Assembly: GCA_024180945.1 (NCBI GenBank)
Contig: JAKSGN010000036.1
Span: 1,612,001-1,676,000, forward strand
Direction of reading: 5' to 3'
DNA: 64,000 nt
Source: Macrophomina tecta
Lineage: Eukaryota > Ascomycota > Dothideomycetes > Botryosphaeriales > Botryosphaeriaceae
Each line of letters starts with the position of its first letter. The first letter of the stretch is position 1. The notes below the pieces were generated by a model. That model ran no database searches. It was not told where the DNA came from and saw nothing but the letters and a program-made list of their open reading frames with translations. The position numbers were made by a program, and so were the translations under genes. This document shows positions 35,608-46,300 of the stretch, in pieces.

Positions 35608-37050
35608 TCAAAAGCGCTCGGAGGCTTCGATGAGACCTTTAACCTTGTCATACTCCCTGATCTCGGCCTCCGTAGGCCGCATTTCTTTGCCTTGGAACCG
35701 AATGGGATCTTGGTTTGGCAACCTCCTCAAGTGGAAAAGGTACGCCATCTTGGATTGGTCGACAAGCTCCCAATCTAAGACTTCGTAGCAGCCATCGTAC
35801 CTGAAACCTCGAGGCGGCCTGTACGCACTTGCCCTCTGAGAAAGGTTGTGCGATCGTATCACGCGGACCTCCTTTGCAGCTGACTTGTTCAACATCAGGC
35901 TCTGCGTATTCTCGGATACTTTCCCATCCTTTCCATCGGTGCCAGAATACCAAATCTCGTGCCCATCATCCCGGTCCTTGTAATGGTTTCCTCCAGATAA
36001 AATAATGGAATAAGCCGGCTTGCCTTTGTTAGCGTAGATGCCTCCTTGGGTCGCGCCATGGGCGCCGTCACGCACTGTGCATAGTTGCGTTGGCCACCAC
36101 TGGCCATTGATCAAGGCCCCGCCGCCGTAGTAGTCCGCCTTCGTCTTCCCAGGGAACCTGGGGTCAATCCGGTCCGTGGACCGATTGCCGACGCCGTCTC
36201 CCGGGGCGCGTTTGATAATTCCACGCAGTAAGTCGATGGCAAAATCCTGACGCACCCACCTCGTGTATAATTCTAGAGCGTCTGCCCTAATATCCCACGG
36301 GAATGGAATATGAGCCAAATTCTCGTCGAAGAGCTGGGGGAGACCGCTGTCGTCATGTAGCATTCTCTTACGACGAAGAGCAACTGCGGTGACCTGAAGA
36401 AATACAAGGTCGTGGAGCTCGTCCCGTATTCTATCGAACAATCGGCCCATATCTTGCTTGTTAGGCTGAGTTTTGCACTGCTTGATGAGGTCCTTGACTT
36501 GTTCAAGCTTTGCTTCCACATTCCTATCTCCTCTTCCATCTTGGAGCCTCCTCTGAGTCAAAGACGTGTACCACTTCGGCTGAACGCGCTTGCTTAGTTG
36601 TAGTTCTGGCGACTGGGCTTGGCCACTGTTATTCTGGTCACTGTTATAAATACTGGGAGCGTCGGCGGGTCCAGCTGCACTGCCAGACCGGAGGCCATCT
36701 AAGAGACTGCCACGCCGAGGTCTGTCGGAGACGCTCTTGTGGGACGGGCCGTCGGGTACGTTTTCGTCGACGTCATCGCGGCCCCTTGCCCTCTTCCTCT
36801 TTCTTTCCCGGGCTTTCTCAGCCTGCGATGTGGTCAACTGCAATTGTTGAAGACCCACCCCAAGAGCCGGTGTCATGGGACTCCGAGCATCTCCAGCTGG
36901 GACAACATTGGCCAGTGCAGGTTCTTCTTGTCGCCCGCTTTCGGCCTCTTTAGCGTGCTCTGTAAGAACTTTCGCCGTGCGTAGGCGTGCTTGCCTTTTG
37001 CGCTCTTCAGGTGAGAGCCGCTTCTCCAAAACCCAATCCGGTGGAGCCAT
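35608..37050 (-). CDS. Stand-alone SRA-YDG domain protein
   Basis: Intronless, 480 residues from the ATG at 37050 (start MAPPDWVLEKRLSPEERKRQ). Residues 1-160 are basic and disordered with a nuclear-localisation-like run (ARERKRKRARGRDD). Residues 170-290 form a helical region without a known name. Residues about 308-445 match the SRA-YDG fold: GALINGQWWPTQLCTVRDGAHGATQGGIY, PAYSIILSGGNHYKDRDDGHEIWYSGTDG, an N-terminal-like MLNKSAAKEVRVIRSHN segment and the YDGCYEVLDWELV strand. In UHRF1, plant SUVH proteins and bacterial restriction enzymes SRA domains bind methylated or hydroxymethylated cytosine by base flipping. No RING, PHD, SET or nuclease motif is visible here, so this looks like a reader only. 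Exact substrate is unknown. It is divergent from the glycosyltransferase gene. Confidence 0.85.
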   Translation of the reverse strand: MAPPDWVLEKRLSPEERKRQARLRTAKVLTEHAKEAESGRQEEPALANVVPAGDARSPMTPALGVGLQQLQLTTSQAEKARERKRKRARGRDDVDENVPDGPSHKSVSDRPRRGSLLDGLRSGSAAGPADAPSIYNSDQNNSGQAQSPELQLSKRVQPKWYTSLTQRRLQDGRGDRNVEAKLEQVKDLIKQCKTQPNKQDMGRLFDRIRDELHDLVFLQVTAVALRRKRMLHDDSGLPQLFDENLAHIPFPWDIRADALELYTRWVRQDFAIDLLRGIIKRAPGDGVGNRSTDRIDPRFPGKTKADYYGGGALINGQWWPTQLCTVRDGAHGATQGGIYANKGKPAYSIILSGGNHYKDRDDGHEIWYSGTDGKDGKVSENTQSLMLNKSAAKEVRVIRSHNLSQRASAYRPPRGFRYDGCYEVLDWELVDQSKMAYLFHLRRLPNQDPIRFQGKEMRPTEAEIREYDKVKGLIEASERF

Positions 37051-37862
37051 GGTGAAAGAAGGGTCTATTGTCGGTGTGGTCTGCACGGTCGAGGTATAGG
37101 TTGAAATCCTGCGTCAGTAGAAATGCCGATGCCAGGGCAATGTACCAGCACGCAATCTAGGCTAGTAGATGCGTCCGAAGATGGCGAACACGCGTCGACA
37201 CTCCCGGACAGCGGGCTGACGGCGGAGTGCAGAAGATCTAGCGATAGGTAGCCAGCGGTGGATGGAGCGAATGCCTGAGCGGTACTTTCCCACTCGAAAC
37301 TTTGTTTGAGTAGGAGCAAACTCTCAAGGTCGTGGCGGATGTCGGTCTCGGGGATACTCGTAACTCAAAGGTAGGCGTGCGGAGGGGCAGGTGGAGCATG
37401 CGACTGCAACAACGCGCCTCGCCTGAAGGAATAAGGCGGTATCAGGGGCTGCGGTAGCTTGCAGCAGCTGCAAGTGTAACGGCTGAGTTATATTGAGGAT
37501 GTAGAAGAATTGGTAGATGGGTTGCAGAACGCGGCGGTGAGGAGCGGCCAAGCTTTCAGCATCTCGCCAAGATATACAGGGGGCCTCCACGACACATGAC
37601 CGTCGTACCAAGAGGGAAATCGACGAACCCCCACCGATCAAGCTGCATCTGAATCATCTTAGCTATCCTTTTCATTTCAACCAGAAGTACTTCGAGTCGT
37701 GACACTTTGTCGCAAGCCGAAGTTTTAAGCTATTCTTGGGAAAGATGAATATGACACCGCGGTCGATCCGGCGCATTGGTTCCATAATGCCTTCAATATC
37801 TACGTGTACCGCTAGTCTTAAGAAGTGACTGTTCCGACTTAATCCAGCTCTTTCAATCAGTG
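37051..37862. promoter_or_regulatory. Divergent promoter interval, SRA protein and glycosyltransferase
   Basis: An interval of about 810 bp between two divergent ATGs. No further gene is supported and no specific element was identified. Confidence 0.45.
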
Positions 37863-39444
37863 ATGCCGCCTCTCCGGCCCCAGGGCTCTCACTGGGTCCG
37901 TTCCGCGCTTATTCTCGGAGCGCTTATTCTGATCTACCTGGTTCTCTCTCTGCAGATTCTCTCACTAGATGATACTGGCTACACGCTCTCGCATTTCAAG
38001 GGAAAGCTTCAGGAGCACATTGAAAAAGTGGCAGGAATTACCAAAGCATTGAACCAGAGCGCACCGGACGAGCAACACACTGCCGACGTCCCACATCCAC
38101 CACCATGTCAAGATCTTCCCGGCGCCGAAAACATCCTCGTCATTCTGAAGACCGGAGCGACAGAGATATACCAAAAGCTACCCGCCCATCTCTTTGCAAC
38201 ACTTAGATGTGCTAGCGATGTCTTGCTCGTGTCTGATTACGAGCAAGATATTGGCGGGTATCACATCCATGACATCCTGGCCGAGCTCTCCCCAGAGATC
38301 ACTGAGCAACACCCGGACTTCACTCTTTACCGCGAGCAACGGCGATGGGGCAAAGAATTCCAAGAGGGTTTGAAACTCCAAGGAGGATGGCAACTCGACA
38401 AGTACAAGTTCCTGCCAATGGCACGGAAGGCGTACGAGGTGCATCCGGACAAGAAGTGGTATCTGTTCATGGAAGCCGATACTTACATGGTCTGGACCAA
38501 CCTTCTGGCCTGGCTGGACAGGCTAAACCACACTCAGCCATTGTACCTGGGTGGGCGTTCCTATGTCAGAACGCTTCCCTTTGCGCACGGCGGAAGCGGC
38601 TTCGTCATATCGCAGCCCGCGCTGAAGAGGCTGCACGAAGTTGAACCCATCCACAGAGAAGCTTGGCAATCAATGGTCCCACACATGTGTTGCGGAGACG
38701 CTGTCCTCGGGGCTGCGCTGCTGGATGCAGATGTACCTCTCACACCATCACAGCCTGGAATCCAGAGTGAACCTCCAAGTACCATCCAGTGGACAGCGGA
38801 TAAATGGTGCACGGTGGCCTTGAGCTGGCACCACCTTACCAGCGCAGAAGTGGACGCATTGTGGCAATTTGAACAGGACTGGATGATAGAAAGGGTCCGT
38901 ATAGGTCCTCACCCGAATGCTTGACATGAAGACGTGTTGACATGTCCAGGGCAAATCCACGCCGATATTCTTCTCGGAGTATTTTGACCGTTTCGTTGAA
39001 CCGTATCTTCAGCCGACAATATCGGACTGGGACAACCTTTCCGAGGAATTGGTATACAATGGCGAGCGAGAAGTGGTTGATGAGTTCACAGCCGCTGGCT
39101 CCGATGTCACAAGGAACGCCCATAGATCCGCTTCCGACTGCAGAAATGCCTGCATTGCTCGGCACAACTGTCTTCAATATAGTTACGAGCCAGACATCTG
39201 TCGACTGAGCTCCGTTCTTGTGCTCGGGAAACCAGACAATAATGCAGCGAGAGAGATAGAATCGGGATGGCTGATGAAGAGAATCAAAAGCTTCAGAAGC
39301 GAACTGGAGCCTTGCGATCCTGAGCGAGGATGGGTGGTCCCCGGCGATTGGCGTGACCAGGAGACGGAAAATAGTCCGGGGAAAGCAGAAGCAGAGAATT
39401 TTCCTGGAGGTGGGGACGACGTTGGGCAAAATCGAAAGCTGTAA
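37863..39444 (+). CDS. Type II membrane glycosyltransferase (GT31/fringe-like) with C-terminal PAN-like segment
   Basis: Exons 37863-38894 and 38950-39444 (55-nt intron, GTCCGT...CCAG, phase 0) give 508 residues. The codon before 37863 is GTG, so the ATG was chosen. A signal anchor at about residues 13-33 (SALILGALILIYLVLSLQIL) is followed by a luminal stem and a fringe-like catalytic domain. That domain shows the DxD-like EADTY (Asp206), YLGGRSYVRTLPFAHGGSGF and HMCCGDAVLG, all typical of fungal GT31 proteins. A small Cys-rich tail (SASDCRNACIARHNCLQYSY) resembles a PAN module. I infer Golgi transfer of a sugar, perhaps galactose, onto glycans. The donor and acceptor cannot be told from sequence. 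Confidence 0.82.
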
Positions 39445-39821
39445 ATAGAGTTCAGTATTCCAGCAACCGTATCATCATCGTCAAGGCACACTAGCTGTAG
39501 AGCAAGTCCTGGACCAAGGTCTCGCAAGATAGCATTGGACACTTGCTGTAGATGATGCGTACACCCGACATGCCGAGGCACTCGAGATCGCACAACCTTG
39601 GCACGCGGCGAAGCAGGCCGTCTCCGCCGTGGATGAAAGAAGGGCCGAGTACGGTATGAAGAAAAGGGTTGATTTTGAGTTGCAAGGTGGACGCAGGGAC
39701 TTGTTGGATCGGCTGTCGGTTGGCGTCGTCGTGACGTTGATCGCTTGCGCCACGACCGTCCTCGGACTTAAGAAAACTTCCTTCGAAACCCAGTTCCAGC
39801 ATCTGCCAACCCCACAGCGAA
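39445..39821. other. Short intergenic stretch upstream of SLX9
   Basis: 3' UTR of the glycosyltransferase and promoter of SLX9. The SLX9 frame is open upstream to 39629, so part of this could be coding if the gene is unspliced. Confidence 0.45.
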
Positions 39822-40474
39822 ATGGTACGGGATCTACGCTTTCCCTCGACGCAGTCGCACGCTCACAGTTCTTCCAGGCTCCGACCAAGGGCAAGCGCAC
39901 CTCGTTGCGCGCCAAAGCATCCAAGCCGGTTGTCAGCTCCCATAACGCTGCTCACGCTTCCGACGACGCTGTGGCGAGCGGCCCGGTCGTGGACACGCCC
40001 TTCTCCTCGTTCCGCTTGACCAAGAAAGACAAACGTGAGATGAAGCACTCGCTGCTGATGTCCAAAGTCACCAAATCCTCCGCGGGCAAAAAGCGGCGCC
40101 GTCCGAGCAAGAAACTAGTCACAACCCTTGAGTCGCTCGCCGATGCACTACCTGACACGGACGATGATGGTGCGGAGGCTGACGGCGAAGACGGCGCCGT
40201 GGAGCTCGGGCAGACGAAGATCAAGCACAAGACTCTGAAGAGCAGGCCGGGTGCATTGAAGAGGAAGGAGAAACTGGAACGCATGGAGCGCGAACGCTTC
40301 GAGAAGAACTTGGCTCTGATGGCCGCCGGCAACTCGCAAACACCACAGCCGCAACAGGAAGATATGGAGATGGGTAATGCGACGCCTGCTGCGCCGACCG
40401 CGAACAGGTGGTCAGCCCTGAGGAGCTTCATCGAGAGCACGATGGAGAAGAAGAAAGAGTTTGCGTCTGCCTGA
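39822..40474 (+). CDS. SLX9: Ribosome biogenesis protein Slx9
   Basis: Preferred model: exon 1 is only the ATG (39822-39824), then a 53-nt intron (GTACGG...TCCAG), then exon 39878-40474. The product is 199 residues starting MAPTKGKRTSLRAKASKP, the expected Slx9 start. Family motifs are FSSFRLTKKDKREMKHSLLM and the C-terminal IKHKTLKSRPGALKRKEKLE followed by ERFEKNLALM. Slx9 acts in 40S pre-ribosome maturation and export and in ITS1 processing in yeast. The alternative is an unspliced start from 39629 or 39656, which would add a hydrophobic segment not typical of the family. The middle carries an acidic Asp/Glu stretch. Confidence 0.85.
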
Positions 40475-41168
40475 AAACCCGGCGGCGCATGCACAGTGGA
40501 ACACTAGAAAAAGTTCTAGGATCGCGTAACACCAATACCAGCATGAACCAGAAAGCGGAACTGACATCTAACTGCAAGAGCGGCAAGGCCAATGGCCCGG
40601 TCTTGCGGGGATTATGGAACAAAGCAAACATCAACCGTGACATGGTTTGGCCGGAAATCCTGGGAGTGAGAGATAAAGGTAAATATCGGAGGTTCACTAT
40701 GATAATTTCAAAAAGTGGCATTCGTCGTCACAAATGGGTATCTATATAAATAAAGCCAATATCATATAAAAAAGATCATAAGCATATGTATTGCTCGAGC
40801 ATTGTCTGTGCCCTTATCCTTAATTATTGCATAATTCAGAAGCATAATCGCGTGCGCAGGTGCAATCTCCGTCCGTCAACCCTCGGCAATCATCGTAAAT
40901 AGCGCCCATATGGCATTGCCTTCTCTTATATCAACGCCGTGACCAAATACGTCCCCAGACATGACACTTTTGTGGCCTCTTCCTTGCTACACCTTGCAAT
41001 GCTCTCTTGTGGATTGATCTCGACGGGCCTTTTTGCGCCTTTCACGGCGCATGGAACTCGGCCTGGTAGCGGGCTCCGGGCGTCATCTCGACGGGCGAGA
41101 GGAGTTGATGCTGTTGTGGTCTTCTTCCGGTGCGGTTTGTCTGTATCCAAGGATTCAAGGATCATGTC
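40475..41168. other. Convergent 3' intergenic region
   Basis: Between SLX9 and WC-2. AT-rich 3' ends with several polyadenylation-like AATAAA/ATATAAA signals (near 40742-40775). No gene is supported. Confidence 0.5.
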
Positions 41169-42772
41169 TTAGCCACTGCCACTGCTATTTTGCATTGGCA
41201 ATGAAGGTGGATGCTGCGAGCTATTTCCGGTCATACTCTGTCTCTTCTTCTCTTTCTTGGCCCACCGCACTGTCGCACTCATTAGCTTCGTGATCCCGAA
41301 CTTGGTTTCCGGGCAAAACTCACATCCACAGGCATTGCACAGCGTCTTCGGTCCATTTGGACCCTTTCTCCATTCGGGTGAATCCAGAGTTCCGCAGTCC
41401 GTACACACGTACTCATCCGCAACCTTCAGCTTCTTTTTCTTATCCGAGCTTCCTCTATTTTCCTTATCAACTAGGATGGCAATGCCGGCATCTCCTCTGA
41501 TCAGAGCAGGACTAGTGTCTCCCGTACTAATACCTTGCGATCTCTCTCCATCGCGGTATCGCAGACCGGTGAGCATCTCAATGGTGTCGATATGCGTAGC
41601 GCCTTCGTAACGAGCCATTTTGTCATTAATGCTGTCCGGCTTAGAGGCTGCGAGGACTTCATCAAGGTTCTGGCGGGTGAGGGCAACGTTGGAGATTCCG
41701 GGCCTTGCAGGGGGTGGCATGCCGTTGTACGACTGCGGAGTGTCGTTGCCGGTATTCGTCTTGGTGGCTTCGGTCACGGATACAGATGGCGTGACACTGC
41801 TGTGTCCGTCCTGCTTCTTCATCCAGTGCCTCTCTTGTGCCTCTTGCTCCTCTTGCTCCTCGCGCTTCAATTCCGCAATCCGCTTCGTCAAGCGCTCATT
41901 CTCAATCTTGTGCTCTAGGAAGGAATCCAGTAAGGATGTGTTCTTGATCGGGTACGGGCGCGCCATCATGAAGAAACCTCGGCAAAACGCGAACGAGTTG
42001 GCGCCGGCGAAGCCCGGGGCGGGCTGGTCGAAATGGCCATGGCCGTGCGATTCAAAGATGACATATGATGCGTCGGCCTTGCGGAAGCGGTAGAAGAAGC
42101 GCAGCGGGTTCTGGGAGGCGATGGACTCGTTGAACTCGCGGATGAAGATGCCACTGTCGTCCGGGTGGATGAACTCGGTGACGAGGCGGCCGATAAGCTG
42201 CTGCGAATCCCAGCCGGTGAGCGTTTTGCACGAGGGCGAGACGTAGACGATGCGGCCGTCGGGAGTTAGGATGTGCAGCAGGTCGCGCAGCTCTTCGATG
42301 ACGCGCTGCGACCAATTGCGGCGCTTGGTGAACTCGGTGAGGGTGCTGCCGGAGGGGTTCTGGCTCTGCATGCCGAAGCCGGTCGGCAGCGGGCCGGCTC
42401 CGATGCCAGACATGGAGTAGCTGTGGTTGGCGGTGGGCTGGACGGCGAAGGCGTCGTGGGAATCGGCCGGGGTGGGCTGCGTGCGCGGCGGTTGTGCGGC
42501 GATCGGGGTGTTGTACGACTGGCTCTGGACCTCGTGCTCATGCCCCAGGGCCGACATATCGAGGTCCATGGACAGCATGTTGACGTCCACGCCGTCGAGC
42601 AGGCCGTGGTGGTCCATCATCAGCGGCATGGAGGGCGGGCCACCCGCCATCTTGAGTGCATCATGTCAGCGGAGAAGCGTGCGGCTGGGGTGCGGGAGCT
42701 GCGCGCGCGGCGGCGGGCTCCTGGGGCGGTGGAGGAGCTCACATCGCCGGTAACACCGCCATTTTGGTACAT
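41169..42772 (-). CDS. wc-2: White-collar-2-like blue-light/circadian GATA factor
   Basis: Main exons are 42650-41324 and 41269-41169, giving 475 residues from the ATG at 42650. A preceding 30-nt exon (42772-42743, [10 protein letters not shown]) joins in frame through a 92-nt intron (GTGAGC...CAAG) and would make 485. Residues about 121-232 are a PAS domain ([20 protein letters not shown]). A coiled-coil-like helix follows at about 245-275. The GATA zinc finger (Cys416, 419, 438, 441; C-x2-C-x18-C-x2-C) is [20 protein letters not shown], then [15 protein letters not shown] rebuilt across the 54-nt intron 41270-41323. WC-2 pairs with WC-1 through PAS to activate light and clock genes in the nucleus. 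WC-1 is not in this window. The finger intron has no stop and is a multiple of three (see findings). Confidence 0.92.
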
Positions 42773-43378
42773 GGTGGGGGCTCAGGTGCAAGGCTGAGGG
42801 CGGCTACATGCACTCTGGCAGCGGCGCAGTGGTACGAGTGGAAGACTGTTGGTCAACGGCGTAGGCATGGGGCAACAGGGCAGAGCGAGCAGGGCAGGGC
42901 AGGCAGAGGTGAGAGAATGCGACCGGCAGCTCCAGGCACCGGGGCGCAGGTCAGCGGCGCTTGTGAAGAGAGTCGGGCTAGTTTGGCTTGCGCGCAGCCA
43001 CTGACGAATGCCCAACCGCCCGCCATAGCACGTCTAGGTCCTTCTACGCACGCGCTCCGTGACCTGGCGCGCAATCGATCGCTGATTCCTCGCCTTGCAT
43101 GGCGCCCGAAGCGGCAAAACCCCAAACTGGAACAGCCCTGTGGGTCCTCGCCGCACTGCGGTCACGGGAAAGCGCGACGGCGAAACGCGTGCACCGGCGT
43201 GTGCGCGCAGGCATCCACCGCGCCGCCAGCCTGGAGGCACCAGCTACCTCTTTTCGTTGCGCGCCTGGCCACTCTCCCGCTCTGTCTCCTCGCCTTCGCC
43301 GGACAGCATCACCAACGGCAGCTGTTGTGACCTGCTGAGTGTGCACCCCGCCCGTCCGCGCGCTCTGAGACCGCCACA
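42773..43378. promoter_or_regulatory. Divergent promoter of wc-2 and RAD50
   Basis: A GC-rich interval of about 600 bp between the two inferred start codons. It ends with a strong fungal start context (CCGCCACA before ATG) on the RAD50 side. Confidence 0.5.
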
Positions 43379-46300
43379 ATGTGAGTGCGCCTAACAATCA
43401 TTGCGCCGCATTCCGGGCCCTTGCTAACCGCCGCCAGGTGTAAGTAGCGTCGCGCACCGTCATGACGCAGCCAATGCTGACCGTCGCGTGTCCCAGCGTA
43501 CATCGACAAGCTGTCCATCTTGGGGTAGGCTGCCGGTCCCCGCCCCCGCAGATCCAAGTTCCATGCTAACCGGGCTCCGCAGCGTCCGCTCGTTCGACAA
43601 TCGAGTCAGCGAGACAATCCAGTTCTACAGCCCGCTCACGCTCATTGTCGGTTTCAACGGCTCGGGGAAAACGGTATGCTTCCAGGAACCCCGCCCCACC
43701 CAGATTGTCCAAAACTTTGCTAATGCCGCAGACCATCATCGAATGTCTCAAGTATGCCACGACGGGGGAGTTGCCGCCCAATAGCGACCGCGGCAAGTCC
43801 TTCATCCATGATCCCAATGTACGTATCACCCGGCTCTTGACATGCTCCCGCTGACTCTGTACGCAGCTCTGTGGTGAGAAGGAGGTCTTGGCCCAGGTCA
43901 AGATGTCTTTCAAGGCCACCTCCGGCGTGAAGATGGTTTCAACTCGCAGCCTGCAATTAACCGTGAAGAAGTCTGGCCAGAAAATCAATCGCACGGTCAA
44001 GGCGCTCGAGGGCCAGCTGCTCATGGTCAAGGATGGCGAACGAACTGCCATCTCCTCACGTGTCGCCGAGCTTAACCAGATCATGCCTCAGTACCTTGGC
44101 ATATCTCCCGCAATCCTCGAGTATGTCATTTTCTGCCACCAAGAAGATAGTATGTGGCCCATGAGCGAACCGGGTGCGCTCAAGAAGCGCTTCGACGAGA
44201 TATTCGAAGCAGAGAAGTACACAAAGGCCATTGAGAACATCAAGCTCCTGCAGAAGCGCCAGAAAGAAGAGCTAGGCAAGTTGAAGATCATCGAAGAGCA
44301 TGCCAAGCAGGACAAGGACAAAGGAGAACGAGCCGAGAAACGCTCAACGGAGCTCTACGAGGAAATTGAACAGCTCCAGCTGAAGGTAGAGAAAATCGAG
44401 GAAGAGAGGAAAGATGTCGAACAACGTGCGAAAGAAGCCTGGGACCGCACCGCTCAGTTCGAGAACATCATAGCCCAGCTAAATGGGAAGCGTATCAAGG
44501 CTGCTACTCTTGAGAGCAACGTGAAAGATATCCAGGAGAACATCAAGGAAATGATGGATACAGACGAAGAATTGGAGGAACATCTTTCCAAGTACGAGGA
44601 GCGCGTTCAACTCTACAATGAAGAGCAAGAGGAGAAACTGGGCCGCTACAAAGTCATAGCCGAAGACATCAAGCGCACAGATGAAAAGCTAGGGGAAAAA
44701 CGGAGCGAGATCGGAAGGCACGAAGCCAATAAGGAAGCCTACGAACGTCAGCTAGAATCCAGAGAAACCCTCGTCAAAGAGACTGCACACCGCCTGGAGA
44801 TTCGAGGTTTCGATCTGGAGATTAACGATGATCAAGTGCGTGAGTTCATGTTGAGACTCAACCGCTTGGCCAAAGAGCAGCAGACTGCCTTGGAACGCGC
44901 CAGGATGCAGAAGCAGGAAGAGCTCAAGGTTGCCAATAAGGAGCTCAGCCAGGCCACCCAGCGAAAGACGACGCTGGAGGAGAGTAAAAAGAACCACAGG
45001 ACACAAATTGCGACCAACGACCAGAAGCTGTCGGAGCTGCAACAACAAATCGACAAGATAGTCATCGACGAGGGCCGTAAAGCAACGCTCGAAGCCTCCT
45101 TGGAGGACATCGACAGACGACTTGGAAAGGCTAAAGATGATTTTTCCGCGGCTGAGTGGGAAGCGAAGCTCACTGCAGCGAAGAGCCAAGAGCGTGATTT
45201 CGACGAGCAGAAGGCCAGACTGGACGCAGAAATGGTCGAAGCCTCGCAAATGGCAAAAGAGTTAGCGCAATTGCACTACGTCCGGAAGTTATTGAAGGAC
45301 ACGCAAACGAAGCTCACTACCAACACTGCAGCCCACAGAGAACACATATCGAAAATCATTGGGCAGAGTTGGGAGCTTAGCACTCTCGAGATGGAGTTCA
45401 ATGCAGTCCTGGCCCAGCGATCCAAGGACCTTCAAGAGTCGGTGTCCCAACGGGATGGCACCAGTCGTGAGCTTGAACAGCTCCAATTCAAATTGAATTC
45501 TGTAAAGACCGAGCTCAGCAAGAAGCACTCAGAGCTCAAAATAAATGCAGAACACCTCGATCAGATCCTGGCAGACGAAGAGACGCCTGAAGACTTCCCA
45601 GAAGCTCTTAACACTGCTACGAAAAGCGTTGAGATTGCTCAGCGTGATGTGGCTCTCTCTGGAACCATGGAAAAGTTCTTCACCGACTGCTTGGAGACGT
45701 TCAGGAAGCACGACATGTGTCAACTTTGCTATCGTGGGTTCAAGCAGAATGATCCCGAAAGACCCAGATTCCCGAAGAGGCTGGAAGCCAAAATTCAACA
45801 GGCAGTGGACGAGAACTTCGAACAGACCCTTAAGGAACATCAAGCAGAATTGGAGAAACTGCGTGGGGCACAGCCCGCTTACAACACTTGGGTCCGGCTT
45901 AAGAGCAAAGAGATTCCTGAATTAGAAGCTATGCTTCGCGACCTAGAATCGCGGCGAGAGAGTCTGGTAAGAGTCATTGAAGGACAAGACGAGCGGGTGG
46001 TTGAGTGCCGGGGGCTGAAGAGAGATGTGGATTTTATCACACAAAACGTCACTGCCATCATTGAAGATGTCAAGGCCATCCGTGGCTATGAGGCAGAGAT
46101 TGAAGAGCTGTCGCAAAAGCAGCAGCATTCGGGCACTTTCAGGAGTATTGAACAGATCCAAGTGGACATTCAACGTGTCAATGACCAGTCAAAGACGATC
46201 AAGAATACGATTACGCAGCTGTCGAAGGAAATGGACCGGTCGCGCGAGAACATTAGACGTCTTGAGAATGAGGTCAGGGACGTACGTGCAGAAATTACCA

